Assembly: GCA_019510305.1 (NCBI GenBank)
Contig: JAEKKN010000018.1
Location: 62,001-126,000, forward strand
Direction of reading: 5' to 3'
Origin: Microbacterium sp.
Lineage (GTDB): Bacteria > Actinomycetota > Actinomycetes > Actinomycetales > Microbacteriaceae
DNA: 64,000 nt
Of this stretch, positions 18,355 through 27,948 are shown piece by piece (within the stretch, counting starts at the first letter, position 1; each line of letters starts with the position of its first letter). Made by a program: the position numbers and the translations under genes. The notes under the pieces were generated by a model, which was not told the DNA's origin, did not search any database, and saw only the letters and a list, made by a program, of their open reading frames with translations.

Positions 18355-19035
18355 CTAGCCCACGCTCCCGGCGCGGTAGCCGACGCCACGCACCGTCATC
18401 ACGATCTTCGGATTGTCCGGATCGAGCTCGACCTTGGCGCGCAGTCGCTGCACGTGCACGTTCACGAGACGCGTGTCGGCCTTGTAGTGATAGCCCCAGA
18501 CCTGCTCGAGCAGCATCTCGCGCGAGAACACCTGCTGAGGCTTCGAGGCCAGGGCGACCAGCAGCTGGAACTCCAGCGGTGTCAGAGCGATGGGTGCGGT
18601 GCCGCGACGGACCTCGTGCGCGTCGACATCGACGGTGAGGTCGCCGACGCGGAGCTGCTCGCTCGCGGTCTGCGGGGTGGGACGGAGACGGGTGCGGATG
18701 CGGGCGACGAGCTCCTTCGGGTTGAAGGGCTTGACGATGTAGTCGTCGGCGCCGACTTCGAGACCGCGGACGATGTCCGCGGTGTCGCTGCGCGCGGTGA
18801 GCATGATCACCGGCACACCGGACTCGGCCCGGATGCGGGTGCAGATCTCGATGCCGTCCATACCGGGCAGCATGAGGTCGAGCAGCACGAGGTCGGGTCG
18901 CTGCGTGCGCCATTCCTCGACGGCCCGCGCACCGTCGGCGCAGAACACCGGCTCGAAGCCCTCGGTGCGCAGCACGATGCCGATCATCTCAGCGAGCGCG
19001 GTGTCGTCGTCGACCACAAGAATGCGTGAGGTCAT
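18355..19035 (-). CDS. mtrA: Response regulator MtrA
   Basis: The 226-residue OmpR-family regulator has a receiver domain with acidic pocket Asp9/Asp10, phospho-acceptor Asp53 in 'LLDLMLPGMDG', and Lys102 in 'VKPFNP', followed by a winged HTH with 'DTRLVNVHVQRLRAK' as recognition segment. MtrA is an essential or near-essential regulator of cell division and wall hydrolases in actinobacteria. The ATG at 19035 was chosen because the receiver domain starts there and a TAAGGT box precedes it by 7 bases. The 95-base divergent region shared with the membrane-protein operon contains a 14-bp inverted repeat. Confidence 0.97.
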   Translation of the reverse strand: MTSRILVVDDDTALAEMIGIVLRTEGFEPVFCADGARAVEEWRTQRPDLVLLDLMLPGMDGIEICTRIRAESGVPVIMLTARSDTADIVRGLEVGADDYIVKPFNPKELVARIRTRLRPTPQTASEQLRVGDLTVDVDAHEVRRGTAPIALTPLEFQLLVALASKPQQVFSREMLLEQVWGYHYKADTRLVNVHVQRLRAKVELDPDNPKIVMTVRGVGYRAGSVG

Positions 19036-19042
19036 AAGAGTT

Positions 19043-19048
19043 ACCTTA
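19043..19048 (-). promoter_or_regulatory. Putative leaderless -10 box for mtrA
   Basis: TAAGGT on the minus strand lies 7 bases before the mtrA ATG. The same AAGGT could serve weakly as a ribosome-binding site on a longer transcript. Confidence 0.45.
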
Positions 19049-19089
19049 TGGCACCGAGTACCAGCCATCCCGTGTCTGCGCATCTTGGA

Positions 19090-19103
19090 CGTGTTATGAC
19101 ACG
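19090..19103. promoter_or_regulatory. Inverted repeat in the mtrA divergent region
   Basis: CGTGTTATGACACG has 5-bp arms (CGTGT/ACACG) around TATG. It lies between the mtrA -10 box and the GTG of the divergent operon, and could be an operator. Confidence 0.35.
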
Positions 19104-19130
19104 ATGGGAGCGCACGACGGAGGGAGTGCT

Positions 19131-20495
19131 GTGAGTGGTCAGACCTGGACCCCGGCGCCGAAGAGGGGGATCATCCCGCTGCATCCGATGACCTTCGGAA
19201 TGCTGCTGGGCAAGTCGTTCGCCGCCCTGCGCCACAACCCGAAGGTGCTGTTCGGGTTCGGTGTGGTCCTGCAGCTCGTGGCCGTGCTGCTCAGCGCAGC
19301 GGTCATGGGGTTCGTGCTGTTCACGACCTTCTCGCGTCTGCAGACGGTACCGATCTCCTCGCCTGATTACGGGGCGATCCTCGCGGGGACCGTGGCGATG
19401 AACATCGTCGCGGGCATCGCCGTCGGTCTCGCGTCCGTCGCATTCACCTCGATCATGCAGGGACTGGTCGCCGCCGAGGTGGGTTTCGCCGCGATCGGCG
19501 TGAAGTCCTCGCTCGGCGGCCTGTGGCGCCGCATGGCCCCCGCCTTCTGGCGGCTCGCCGCGTTCTCTTCGCTGTCGGTTCTCGCGGTCTTCGCGGTCAT
19601 CGTGATCGTGTTCGCGATCGTGATGGGCATGGCGTCCAGCGGAGCCGATGAGGGCGGGATGATCGCGGGCGTGGTCATCGTGATCGTGCTCGTAGCGGTC
19701 GCCAGCATCCCTCTGACCGTCTGGCTCGGCACCAAGCTGCTGCTCGTGCCCTCTGCGCTCGTGCTCGAGCGCGCCCGGTTCAAGGACGCCTTCGTGCGGT
19801 CGTGGCGGCTCACGCGCGGACGTTTCTGGGTCGCGTTCGGGGTGACCTTCATCATCGGCGCCATCATGGGCACAGCGATGCAGGTCGTGGGCTTCCCCGT
19901 CTCGCTGCTCAGCGGGATGCTCGGCGGCATCCTCACACCGACCGGGGATCCGGAGCCGTCGGCTCTCCTCGGGTTCTTCCTCGTTCTGCTGATCCCGCAG
20001 ATCCTGCTTCTCGTGATCCAGACGATCACGCTCGTGGTCCAGAGCACCGCAGGCACCCTCGTCTACCTCGATTCGCGGATGCGCTACGAAGGGCTTGATC
20101 AGACGCTCGTCGCCTATCTCGAGCACCGTGACCTGGGCTGGCCCGAGGAGAAGATCGGCGATCCCTTCGCCGTCGACGAGAGCCGCGCCGTGACCAGCGC
20201 TCCCCCGCCAGCGCAGGTGCCCGACTGGGTGATGGCGCAGTCGGCCTTCGAAGCGTCGCAGGGCTACGGGTACGGCGCTCAACCGGGCCAGCTCCCGGTC
20301 GCGCAGCCCTACGCGCCCCAGCAGGTTCCGCCCGCAGCGCCTCTGCCGTACCCGCCGCAGGCCCCGGCCCCCTACGCGTCCCAGCACTACGCCCCTCAGC
20401 CGCCCGCTCCCGCCCCCTTCGAGCCGCCACCTGTTCCCCCTCAGCAGCCTGAATCGAGCTGGGCTCCGCCGAGCACAGGCGATCCCCGGGCATGA
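19131..20495 (+). CDS. Multi-pass membrane protein with Pro-rich tail (GDPD membrane-domain-like)
   Basis: The 454-residue protein has about six membrane helices between residues 30 and 320. It resembles the membrane domain that precedes glycerophosphodiester phosphodiesterases, but no catalytic GDPD domain is present. A Pro/Gln/Tyr/Ala-rich cytosolic tail (about 360-454) ends it. The GTG at 19131 is preferred over the ATG at 19104 because GGAGGGAG (19119-19126) precedes it by 4 bases, whereas the ATG has no site. It overlaps the DUF4129 gene by ATGA and opens a five-gene operon with MoxR and DUF58 genes. Function unknown. Confidence 0.75.
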   Translation: MSGQTWTPAPKRGIIPLHPMTFGMLLGKSFAALRHNPKVLFGFGVVLQLVAVLLSAAVMGFVLFTTFSRLQTVPISSPDYGAILAGTVAMNIVAGIAVGLASVAFTSIMQGLVAAEVGFAAIGVKSSLGGLWRRMAPAFWRLAAFSSLSVLAVFAVIVIVFAIVMGMASSGADEGGMIAGVVIVIVLVAVASIPLTVWLGTKLLLVPSALVLERARFKDAFVRSWRLTRGRFWVAFGVTFIIGAIMGTAMQVVGFPVSLLSGMLGGILTPTGDPEPSALLGFFLVLLIPQILLLVIQTITLVVQSTAGTLVYLDSRMRYEGLDQTLVAYLEHRDLGWPEEKIGDPFAVDESRAVTSAPPPAQVPDWVMAQSAFEASQGYGYGAQPGQLPVAQPYAPQQVPPAAPLPYPPQAPAPYASQHYAPQPPAPAPFEPPPVPPQQPESSWAPPSTGDPRA

Positions 20496-21133
20496 TCCTG
20501 CGTTTCGACGACGTGTTCGTCCCCGACGGCGATGACGCGCGCCGCTGGGCCGAGGAGGAGCTCTCGAATCAGCGCTACGCCGAGGCGAAGCCGACCTGGT
20601 TCGACCTGCTGGCCCGCGACATCGCCCGCTTCATCGCCGACCTGTTCAACTCCGACAACACCGCCAACGTCGGACCGTCCGCTCTGATCATCGTGAGCGT
20701 GCTGATCTTCGCCGCGCTGGTGACGGTGCTGATCATCTGGGGAAGGCCTCGCCGGCCGAGCGCCGTGCGCCGGCTGCACGGTGGCCTCCTCGGCGCCGAG
20801 GACGACCGCTCCGCCGCCCAGTTGCGCGCAGATGCGGATCGCGCCGCGAAGGCGGAAGACTGGGACGAGGCGACGATCCTGCGATTCCGCGCCCTCGCAC
20901 GGGGGCTGCTGGAGCGGGATCTGATCGATCCGACCCCCGGCGCCACCGCCCAGGGGATCGCGCGCGAGGTCGGCATGGTCTTCCCCGCGGAGACCGCCTC
21001 CGTCCGTGCCGCCGCGGTGTCGTTCGACGACGTCCGCTATCTCCGGCATCCGGCCTCTCCGCAGAGCTATGCGCAGCTCGCCGCCGCGGATGATCGACTG
21101 AGCGCACTGCGCCCCGAGGCGGTGCCGGCATGA
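20492..21133 (+). CDS. DUF4129-type membrane protein
   Basis: The 213-residue protein has a soluble N-terminus, one membrane helix (about 63-83) and a C-terminal helical domain with the 'RADADRAAKAEDWDEATILRFR' and 'TAQGIAREV' pattern of DUF4129. DUF4129 proteins recur next to MoxR ATPases and DUF58 proteins, and in some cases are fused to transglutaminase-like domains. The ATG overlaps the preceding gene by 4 bases and the next start overlaps its own stop by 4 bases. The function of the family is not known. Confidence 0.82.
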   Translation: MILRFDDVFVPDGDDARRWAEEELSNQRYAEAKPTWFDLLARDIARFIADLFNSDNTANVGPSALIIVSVLIFAALVTVLIIWGRPRRPSAVRRLHGGLLGAEDDRSAAQLRADADRAAKAEDWDEATILRFRALARGLLERDLIDPTPGATAQGIAREVGMVFPAETASVRAAAVSFDDVRYLRHPASPQSYAQLAAADDRLSALRPEAVPA

Positions 21134-22341
21134 CCCTCACCCATGACGCACCGCCCTCGGCATCGACAGCCGAGCGCCCGCCGCGTGCGAAGCGCATCCG
21201 CACGCTCGTCGGCTGGCTGGTCGTCGCGGCGCTCGTGATCGGCGGCGCCGTCCTCATGCTCCGCGTCGCGGTGTCGGCGCCCGCCTGGCGCGACGCACTC
21301 GATCCCGAGGGCGCGGGCGACACCGGCGCCATGGCACTGGCCGAGATCCTGCGTGATCAGGGCGTCGAGGTGAACGTGTACCGTTCGCGGACCGAGGCTC
21401 GCGCGGCGATCGACGACGACACCACCCTGGTGATGGCGAATCCTGTCTCGCTGAGCGACGACGGCGTGAACGAGCTGATCGAACCGGCCGACCGCGTCGT
21501 GTTCCTCTCGGCCGGGACCCACCTGCTCGCACTGCTCGACATGGGCGACAGCGCCCCCGGCTCCTCCGTGGCCGTGACCGCGCAGTGCGACGTTCCCGAG
21601 TTCGCGAAGACCGGTTCGATCCGCCCCGATCGGCTGTTCTCTCCTGCCGACGGCGTCGAGGGCTGCTTCGGCGACTCGGACGCCGCCGCGGTGCTGGTCG
21701 ATGACGAAGACGGCGTCCGCCGCTCCGTCGTCGACGGAGCGCGCCTCTTCAGCAACGCCTACCTCGCCGAAAACGGCAACGCGGCCCTCGGACTCGCACT
21801 GCTTGGTCAGACCGACAAGGTCGCCTGGTACGTGCCGTCGTACGACGACACGGATATCGAAGCGGAGTCGCCCGAGACTCTGGGATCGATGACCCCCGAC
21901 TGGTTGACGCCGGCGATCCTCCTCCTGCTCCTCGCCGGGGTCGCCGCCGCGCTATGGCGCGGCCGCCGCTTCGGACCGCTCGTCGCCGAGACTCTGCCCG
22001 TCACCGTGCGCGCCTCCGAGACCATGCACGGACGTGCCCGGCTCACCGCGAAGGCCGCAGACTCCGCACACGCCGCGGAGGCTCTGCGAGACGGCAGCAG
22101 ACGCCGGCTCGCACGTCGGCTCGGCCTCGCCGTGACCGCGACGCCGGACGAGATCGCGGATGCCGCATCGGATCGGCTGCGCATCCCCCGGGGAACCCTG
22201 CAGACCCTGCTGGCCGGCCCGCTGCCGGCCGACGACCCATCGCTCATCCTGTTCGCTCGTCAGCTGACCGAGCTGGAGACCTCGATCGACGCCTCGCGCA
22301 CCATGCCAGACACCCACACGGAGGACCCACGTGACCGCTGA
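21130..22341 (+). CDS. DUF4350 domain membrane protein
   Basis: The 403-residue protein has an N-terminal membrane helix (about 26-48), a large extracytoplasmic alpha/beta domain typical of DUF4350 (about 50-250, with 'DTGAMALAEILRDQGVEVNVY'), a second helix near 256-276 and a basic cytosolic tail. The fold is related to glutamine-amidotransferase-like domains, but no catalytic triad can be claimed from reading. It is coupled on both sides (ATGA upstream, 11-base overlap with the MoxR gene), so it probably belongs to the same membrane assembly. Confidence 0.82.
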   Translation: MTLTHDAPPSASTAERPPRAKRIRTLVGWLVVAALVIGGAVLMLRVAVSAPAWRDALDPEGAGDTGAMALAEILRDQGVEVNVYRSRTEARAAIDDDTTLVMANPVSLSDDGVNELIEPADRVVFLSAGTHLLALLDMGDSAPGSSVAVTAQCDVPEFAKTGSIRPDRLFSPADGVEGCFGDSDAAAVLVDDEDGVRRSVVDGARLFSNAYLAENGNAALGLALLGQTDKVAWYVPSYDDTDIEAESPETLGSMTPDWLTPAILLLLLAGVAAALWRGRRFGPLVAETLPVTVRASETMHGRARLTAKAADSAHAAEALRDGSRRRLARRLGLAVTATPDEIADAASDRLRIPRGTLQTLLAGPLPADDPSLILFARQLTELETSIDASRTMPDTHTEDPRDR

Positions 22342-23296
22342 GAACTTCAACGACGCCGAGCTTCGGCAGGCGATGCACCGCGTGCGCGCCGAGGTCGACA
22401 AGGCCGTGGTCGGCCAGGCCGGCACCGTCACCGGGCTTCTGGTGTCGCTGCTCGCGAGAGGTCACGTGCTCCTGGAGGGCGTGCCCGGTGTCGCAAAGAC
22501 GCTGGTCGTCCGCTCCTTCGCCCGCGCCCTCGGCCTCGACACCAAGCGCGTGCAGTTCACCCCCGACCTGATGCCGGGCGATGTGACGGGTTCGCTCGTC
22601 TACGACGCCCGCACCGGAGAGTTCGACTTCCGCGCGGGCCCCGTGTTCACCAACATCCTGCTCGCCGACGAGATCAATCGCACCCCTCCGAAGACGCAGG
22701 CGGCTCTGCTCGAGGCGATGGAGGAGCGCCAGGTCTCGGCCGACGGCGTGAGCCGGGCGCTTCCGGCTCCCTTCCTCGTCGCGGCCACGCAGAACCCGAT
22801 CGAGCACGAGGGCACCTATTCCCTGCCCGAAGCGCAGCTCGACCGCTTCCTGATGAAACTGGTCGTCGGGATGCCCGAGCGCGACTCCGAGGTCGCGGTG
22901 CTGCGCAAGCACGCGTCCGGGTTCTCCCCTCGCGAACTCACGGGCGTGGAGGCGGCGGTCACCGCCGACGAGATCCGCGCCGCGCAGGATGCTGCGGCGC
23001 GCGTCGAGGTCACCGACGATGTGCTCGGCTACGTCGTCGATCTCGCCAGAGCCACCAGGCAGTCCCCCTCGGTCGAGCTCGGCGCGAGCCCGCGCGCATC
23101 GACCGGCCTTCTCGCGGCTGCGAAGGCGTGGGCGTGGCTGAACGCGTCGACGGCGGTGACCCCCGACCACATCCAGACCATGCTGGTCCCGGTGTGGCGG
23201 CATCGTCTCCAGCTGCGCCCGGACGCGCAGATGGAGGGCGTCTCGGCCGATGCGGTGCTGACATCCGTCGTGCAGCAGACCAGGGTCCCGATCTAA
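22331..23296 (+). CDS. MoxR-family AAA+ ATPase
   Basis: The 321-residue protein has the MoxR hallmarks: Walker A 'EGVPGVAKT' (49-57), Walker B 'LLADEINR' (110-117), sensor 1 near 'ATQNPIEHEG', and an arginine-rich lid domain. MoxR ATPases act as chaperones that help assemble or activate partner proteins, often vWA-domain or DUF58 proteins encoded next door. The start is a GTG inside the end of the DUF4350 gene. The DUF58 gene starts 1 base after its TAA, so it is its most likely partner. Confidence 0.93.
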   Translation: MTAENFNDAELRQAMHRVRAEVDKAVVGQAGTVTGLLVSLLARGHVLLEGVPGVAKTLVVRSFARALGLDTKRVQFTPDLMPGDVTGSLVYDARTGEFDFRAGPVFTNILLADEINRTPPKTQAALLEAMEERQVSADGVSRALPAPFLVAATQNPIEHEGTYSLPEAQLDRFLMKLVVGMPERDSEVAVLRKHASGFSPRELTGVEAAVTADEIRAAQDAAARVEVTDDVLGYVVDLARATRQSPSVELGASPRASTGLLAAAKAWAWLNASTAVTPDHIQTMLVPVWRHRLQLRPDAQMEGVSADAVLTSVVQQTRVPI

Positions 23297-23297
23297 G

Positions 23298-24605
23298 GTG
23301 TTCGTCACCGGTCGTCTCGCGAACGCACTCGGCGTCGGCGTCGTCCCGCTGGTCCTCGCGGGACTGGCAGGCTTCTCGGGTTACGCCGCGCTCGGTATCT
23401 GGGTGCTCCTGTGCGGCGTGCTCGTGCTGCTCGACGTGCTGCTCGCCGCGAGCCCTGCCAGAGTCGTCGTGACGCGCCGCGTGCCCGCTCGCAGCCGCAT
23501 CGGCGAGCCGGTGCCGGTGAGCGTCGCCCTGCACAACATCGGCGCGCGCACCCTCCATGCCGTGATCCGCGATGCGTGGCAGCCGACGGCCGGTGCGCCA
23601 TCCGAGCGGCAGCGCCTCAGCATCCCCGCCGGCGAGCGACGTCGCGTCGACATCCCCCTGCTCCCCCGCCGCCGGGGCGAACTCGTGAGCGAGTTCGTGA
23701 TGGTCCGCTCGCGCGGCCCCTTGGGCCTCGCAGGGCGCCAGGCGAGGCACCGAGTGCGGGGGGCGATCCGCGTGCTGCCTGCGTTCTCCTCGCGGAAGCA
23801 CCTCCCGTCGCGTCTCGCGCGACTGCGCGAGCTCGACGGCAACACCAGCATCCAGGTGCGCGGTCAGGGTACCGAGTTCGATTCTCTGCGCGAGTACGTC
23901 CGCGGCGACGACGTGCGCTCGATCGACTGGCGAGCCACGGCGCGCGCCGGTACGACCATGCTCCGCACGTGGCGGCCTGAGCGCGACCGTCACGTCGTGA
24001 TCATCATCGACACGGGCCGCACCGCCGCTGCACGTGTCGGCGACGGCACGAGGGTCGATGCCGCTCTCGAGGCGACGCTGCTGCTCGCGGCCCTCGCCGC
24101 ACGCGCCGGCGACCACGTGCATCTGCTCATGTACGACCGGGCCGTGCGCGCTCGCGTCACCGGCGTGGAGGGCACCGCCCTCCTCCCTGCTCTGACCGAC
24201 GCCATGGCGCCCGTGCACGCGCGGCTGGTCGACACCGACTGGTCGGGCGCATTCACCGCGGTGCGCACGCTCACCACCCGCCCCTCGCTCATCGTCGTGC
24301 TCACGGCGCAGGATGCCGCGGAGTCCGCCCGAGGCTTCCTCGGCGCCTTCCCCGATGCCTCGCGGTCGACGACGATCCTCGTCGGGTCCGTGACGGACGA
24401 CGGCATCGCCGATCTCGCACAGCAACGCGGATCGCGCGAGGAGGTCTATCTGGCGGCCGCCGCCGAGCGCACCATGCGCGATGCGGAGAACGTGGCGGAC
24501 GCCATCCGACGCGCAGGCGGCGAGGCGCTGGCCGCCGATCCCGAGACGCTGCCGCCGCGCATCGCCGACAGATACCTCGAGCTGAAAGCGGCCGGTCGGC
24601 TCTGA
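23298..24605 (+). CDS. DUF58 domain protein
   Basis: The 435-residue protein starts at a GTG 1 base after the MoxR stop. Two N-terminal membrane helices (about 8-52) are followed by an extracytoplasmic-type beta region and the DUF58 core 'EFDSLREYVRGDDVRSIDW'. A vWA-like C-terminal half has 'VVIIIDTGRTAA', a degenerate MIDAS start. DUF58 proteins pair with MoxR ATPases in many phyla; their task is unknown, though cell-envelope roles are often proposed. It is the last gene of the operon. Confidence 0.87.
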   Translation: MFVTGRLANALGVGVVPLVLAGLAGFSGYAALGIWVLLCGVLVLLDVLLAASPARVVVTRRVPARSRIGEPVPVSVALHNIGARTLHAVIRDAWQPTAGAPSERQRLSIPAGERRRVDIPLLPRRRGELVSEFVMVRSRGPLGLAGRQARHRVRGAIRVLPAFSSRKHLPSRLARLRELDGNTSIQVRGQGTEFDSLREYVRGDDVRSIDWRATARAGTTMLRTWRPERDRHVVIIIDTGRTAAARVGDGTRVDAALEATLLLAALAARAGDHVHLLMYDRAVRARVTGVEGTALLPALTDAMAPVHARLVDTDWSGAFTAVRTLTTRPSLIVVLTAQDAAESARGFLGAFPDASRSTTILVGSVTDDGIADLAQQRGSREEVYLAAAAERTMRDAENVADAIRRAGGEALAADPETLPPRIADRYLELKAAGRL

Positions 24606-24626
24606 GCCCCGGGCACCGGCCACCCA

Positions 24627-24642
24627 GCGGGCATCAGCCCGC
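24627..24642. terminator. Hairpin between convergent DUF58 and SpoIIM genes
   Basis: GCGGGC-ATCA-GCCCGC is a perfect 6-bp stem. It spans the SpoIIM stop codon and lies 21 bases after the DUF58 stop. A second possible stem (GGCCGGT 24590-24596 with ACCGGCC 24615-24621) lies just before it. Confidence 0.5.
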
Positions 24643-25644
24643 GACGAGCCTCGGCGTGCCCGCCTCGTACTCGACCAGGTCGCCGGTTTCGCCCTGTCGA
24701 TAGGCACGCCCGCCGATCACGAGCATGTAGATCAGGAACACGGCGAGCGCCGCCGCTCCGATTCCGATCTTCACCGGCCACGGCAGCGACCAGCCCGTCA
24801 CGAAGCCTTCGATGAGGCCTGCGAGGAACAGCGCGAAGACCAGGCCGATCGAGACCGTCGCGAGCGAGCGCCCTTCCGAGCCGAGAGCCTCACCGCGTGA
24901 GCGGTTCCCCGGAGCCACCCACGCCCAGAACAGGTGCAGACCGCCCGCGGCCGCGACGAAGATGCAGGTGAGTTCGAGCATGCCGTGCGGCAGGAGGTAG
25001 AGCACGAGGATGTCGGCACGGTCGTGGGCGGCCATGATCGCGCCGATGTACCCGACGTTCTGGGCGTTGATGACGATCTGGTAGATCGGCCAGAAACCCG
25101 TGATGCCGAAGAGCACGCACTGCATCGCGATCCACGCGTTGTTCGTCCAGACCATCCCGGCGAACACGGCGGCCGGATTCTCGGTGTAGTACCCCGTGAT
25201 GTCTTCCTCCGCCATCTGCTTGAGGAAGTCAGGGGTGCCCAGTTGCGCGAGCAGCGCAGGGTCGCTCGAGATCCACGCCGCGAAGCCCACGGCCATCGCG
25301 ACGAATGCGATCGCGATCGCGAGGGTCGTCCATCGCAGCCGATAGAGAGCGGCGGGCAGCTGACGGGCGAAGAACCGCCCCATCAGCGTCAGGACGTTGT
25401 CGCTCGCGCCGGTGAGACGCAATCGTGCTCGCACGAGGATCGTCGAGAGGTATGCGCCCTGCGGCGACTCGCCGACCGAGGTCTTCAGATCGGCGAGATC
25501 CGCGGATGCGGCGCGATACCGCACGATCAGCTCGTCGACACCCGAACCGTCCAGCGAGGCGCGACTGAGCTGGTCGAGCCGCTCCCACTCGGCGCGGCGT
25601 GCATCTGTCAGCGCATCGGCATCCACCTGATTTACTGTACTCAT
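24634..25644 (-). CDS. SpoIIM-like (stage II sporulation protein M) membrane protein
   Basis: The 336-residue protein has a soluble N-terminal ~100 residues, then about six membrane helices with the family segment 'AVFAGMVWTNNAWIAMQCVLFGITG' and 'LLPHGMLELT'. In Bacillus, SpoIIM works with SpoIID and SpoIIP in peptidoglycan remodelling during engulfment. This organism shows no sporulation genes, so only the membrane module is shared. The start codon ATG (25642-25644) shares the CATG palindrome with the start of the divergent RDD gene. Context with RDD, MoxR and DUF58 recurs in actinobacteria. Confidence 0.88.
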   Translation of the reverse strand: MSTVNQVDADALTDARRAEWERLDQLSRASLDGSGVDELIVRYRAASADLADLKTSVGESPQGAYLSTILVRARLRLTGASDNVLTLMGRFFARQLPAALYRLRWTTLAIAIAFVAMAVGFAAWISSDPALLAQLGTPDFLKQMAEEDITGYYTENPAAVFAGMVWTNNAWIAMQCVLFGITGFWPIYQIVINAQNVGYIGAIMAAHDRADILVLYLLPHGMLELTCIFVAAAGGLHLFWAWVAPGNRSRGEALGSEGRSLATVSIGLVFALFLAGLIEGFVTGWSLPWPVKIGIGAAALAVFLIYMLVIGGRAYRQGETGDLVEYEAGTPRLVAG

Positions 25645-26452
25645 GTCCGTGCCGATCGATACGTCCGACGAGGTGCTCTCCGGCGAGGCTGTCGTCCTCG
25701 ACGTGCAGCCGATCGGGTTCCTGCTCCGAGCGGCCGGTGCTCTGATCGACATGGTGATCGGATTCGCCGCGCTGATCCTCTGGATCTTCCTTCGGCTGTG
25801 GCTGCTCGATGCGGGTCTGCTCGACGAGGCCACCGACCGGATCGCGAACGTCGTCGCGACCGTGTTCTGCTTTCTGATCCTGCCCGTGACCGTGGAGGTC
25901 GTCACCAAGGGTCGCAGCGTCGGCAAGCTCGCCGTGGGCGGGCGGATCGTGCGACTCGACGGCGGCGCCATCGGATTCCGGCACGCCTTCATCCGCGGCA
26001 TCCTCGGCGTGCTCGAGATATACATGACCTTCGGCGGCCTGGCCGTGCTCGTGGGCGCCTTCACCGCACGTTCGCAGCGACTGGGCGACCTGGTCGCCGG
26101 CACGTACAGTCAGCGGGTGCGGACGCCGCGTCTCGTCCCGGTCGTACCGGTGCTTCCCCCTGCGCTGGCCGGTTGGGCGCAGATCGCGGATGTGGCGCGG
26201 ATGCCGGACAGGCTCGCCCGCCGCATCTCGCAGTTCCTGCAGACCGCGCCGAACATGCTTCCGGCCGCGCGTTCACGGGTCGCGCAGAACCTGCTGGCGG
26301 ACGCAGCGCCTTTCGTGTCACCGGTCCCCGCCGCACCGCCCGAGATGGTGCTGGTGGGCATCACGGTGCTTCGTCGCGAACGCGAGCGCCGCGCACTGGA
26401 GTTCGCGAACGCCCGCACAGAGAAGCTCACCGGCCGCCGGGTCACCCTCTGA
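25643..26452 (+). CDS. RDD-family membrane protein
   Basis: The 269-residue protein has the RDD domain (about 20-150): a first helix with 'FLLRAAGALIDMVIG', a second helix, and the conserved 'RSVGKLAVGGRIV' loop, followed by a basic cytosolic C-terminal half. RDD proteins are small membrane proteins; one has been reported as a sodium/proton antiporter, but most have no known role. Its ATG at 25643 overlaps the start codon of the divergent SpoIIM gene. A TACTGT box lies 4 bases before the ATG, which is slightly close for a leaderless promoter. Confidence 0.85.
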   Translation: MSVPIDTSDEVLSGEAVVLDVQPIGFLLRAAGALIDMVIGFAALILWIFLRLWLLDAGLLDEATDRIANVVATVFCFLILPVTVEVVTKGRSVGKLAVGGRIVRLDGGAIGFRHAFIRGILGVLEIYMTFGGLAVLVGAFTARSQRLGDLVAGTYSQRVRTPRLVPVVPVLPPALAGWAQIADVARMPDRLARRISQFLQTAPNMLPAARSRVAQNLLADAAPFVSPVPAAPPEMVLVGITVLRRERERRALEFANARTEKLTGRRVTL

Positions 26453-26453
26453 G

Positions 26454-26480
26454 CGGGTCCCCTCCGCTGGAGAGGACCCG
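26454..26480. terminator. Bidirectional terminator between RDD gene and ahcY
   Basis: CGGGTCC-C-CTCC, loop GCT, GGAG-A-GGACCCG: a 12-bp stem with one mismatch fills the 30-base gap between the two convergent stops. Confidence 0.8.
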
Positions 26481-26482
26481 AG

Positions 26483-27928
<1,446 letters not shown>

Positions 27929-27948
27929 CCACCTATTCTCGCATCACC

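Noticed and set aside
24634..25644. SpoIIM as evidence of sporulation.
   Set aside because: No other sporulation gene is present, and SpoIIM-like membrane proteins are common in non-sporulating actinobacteria.
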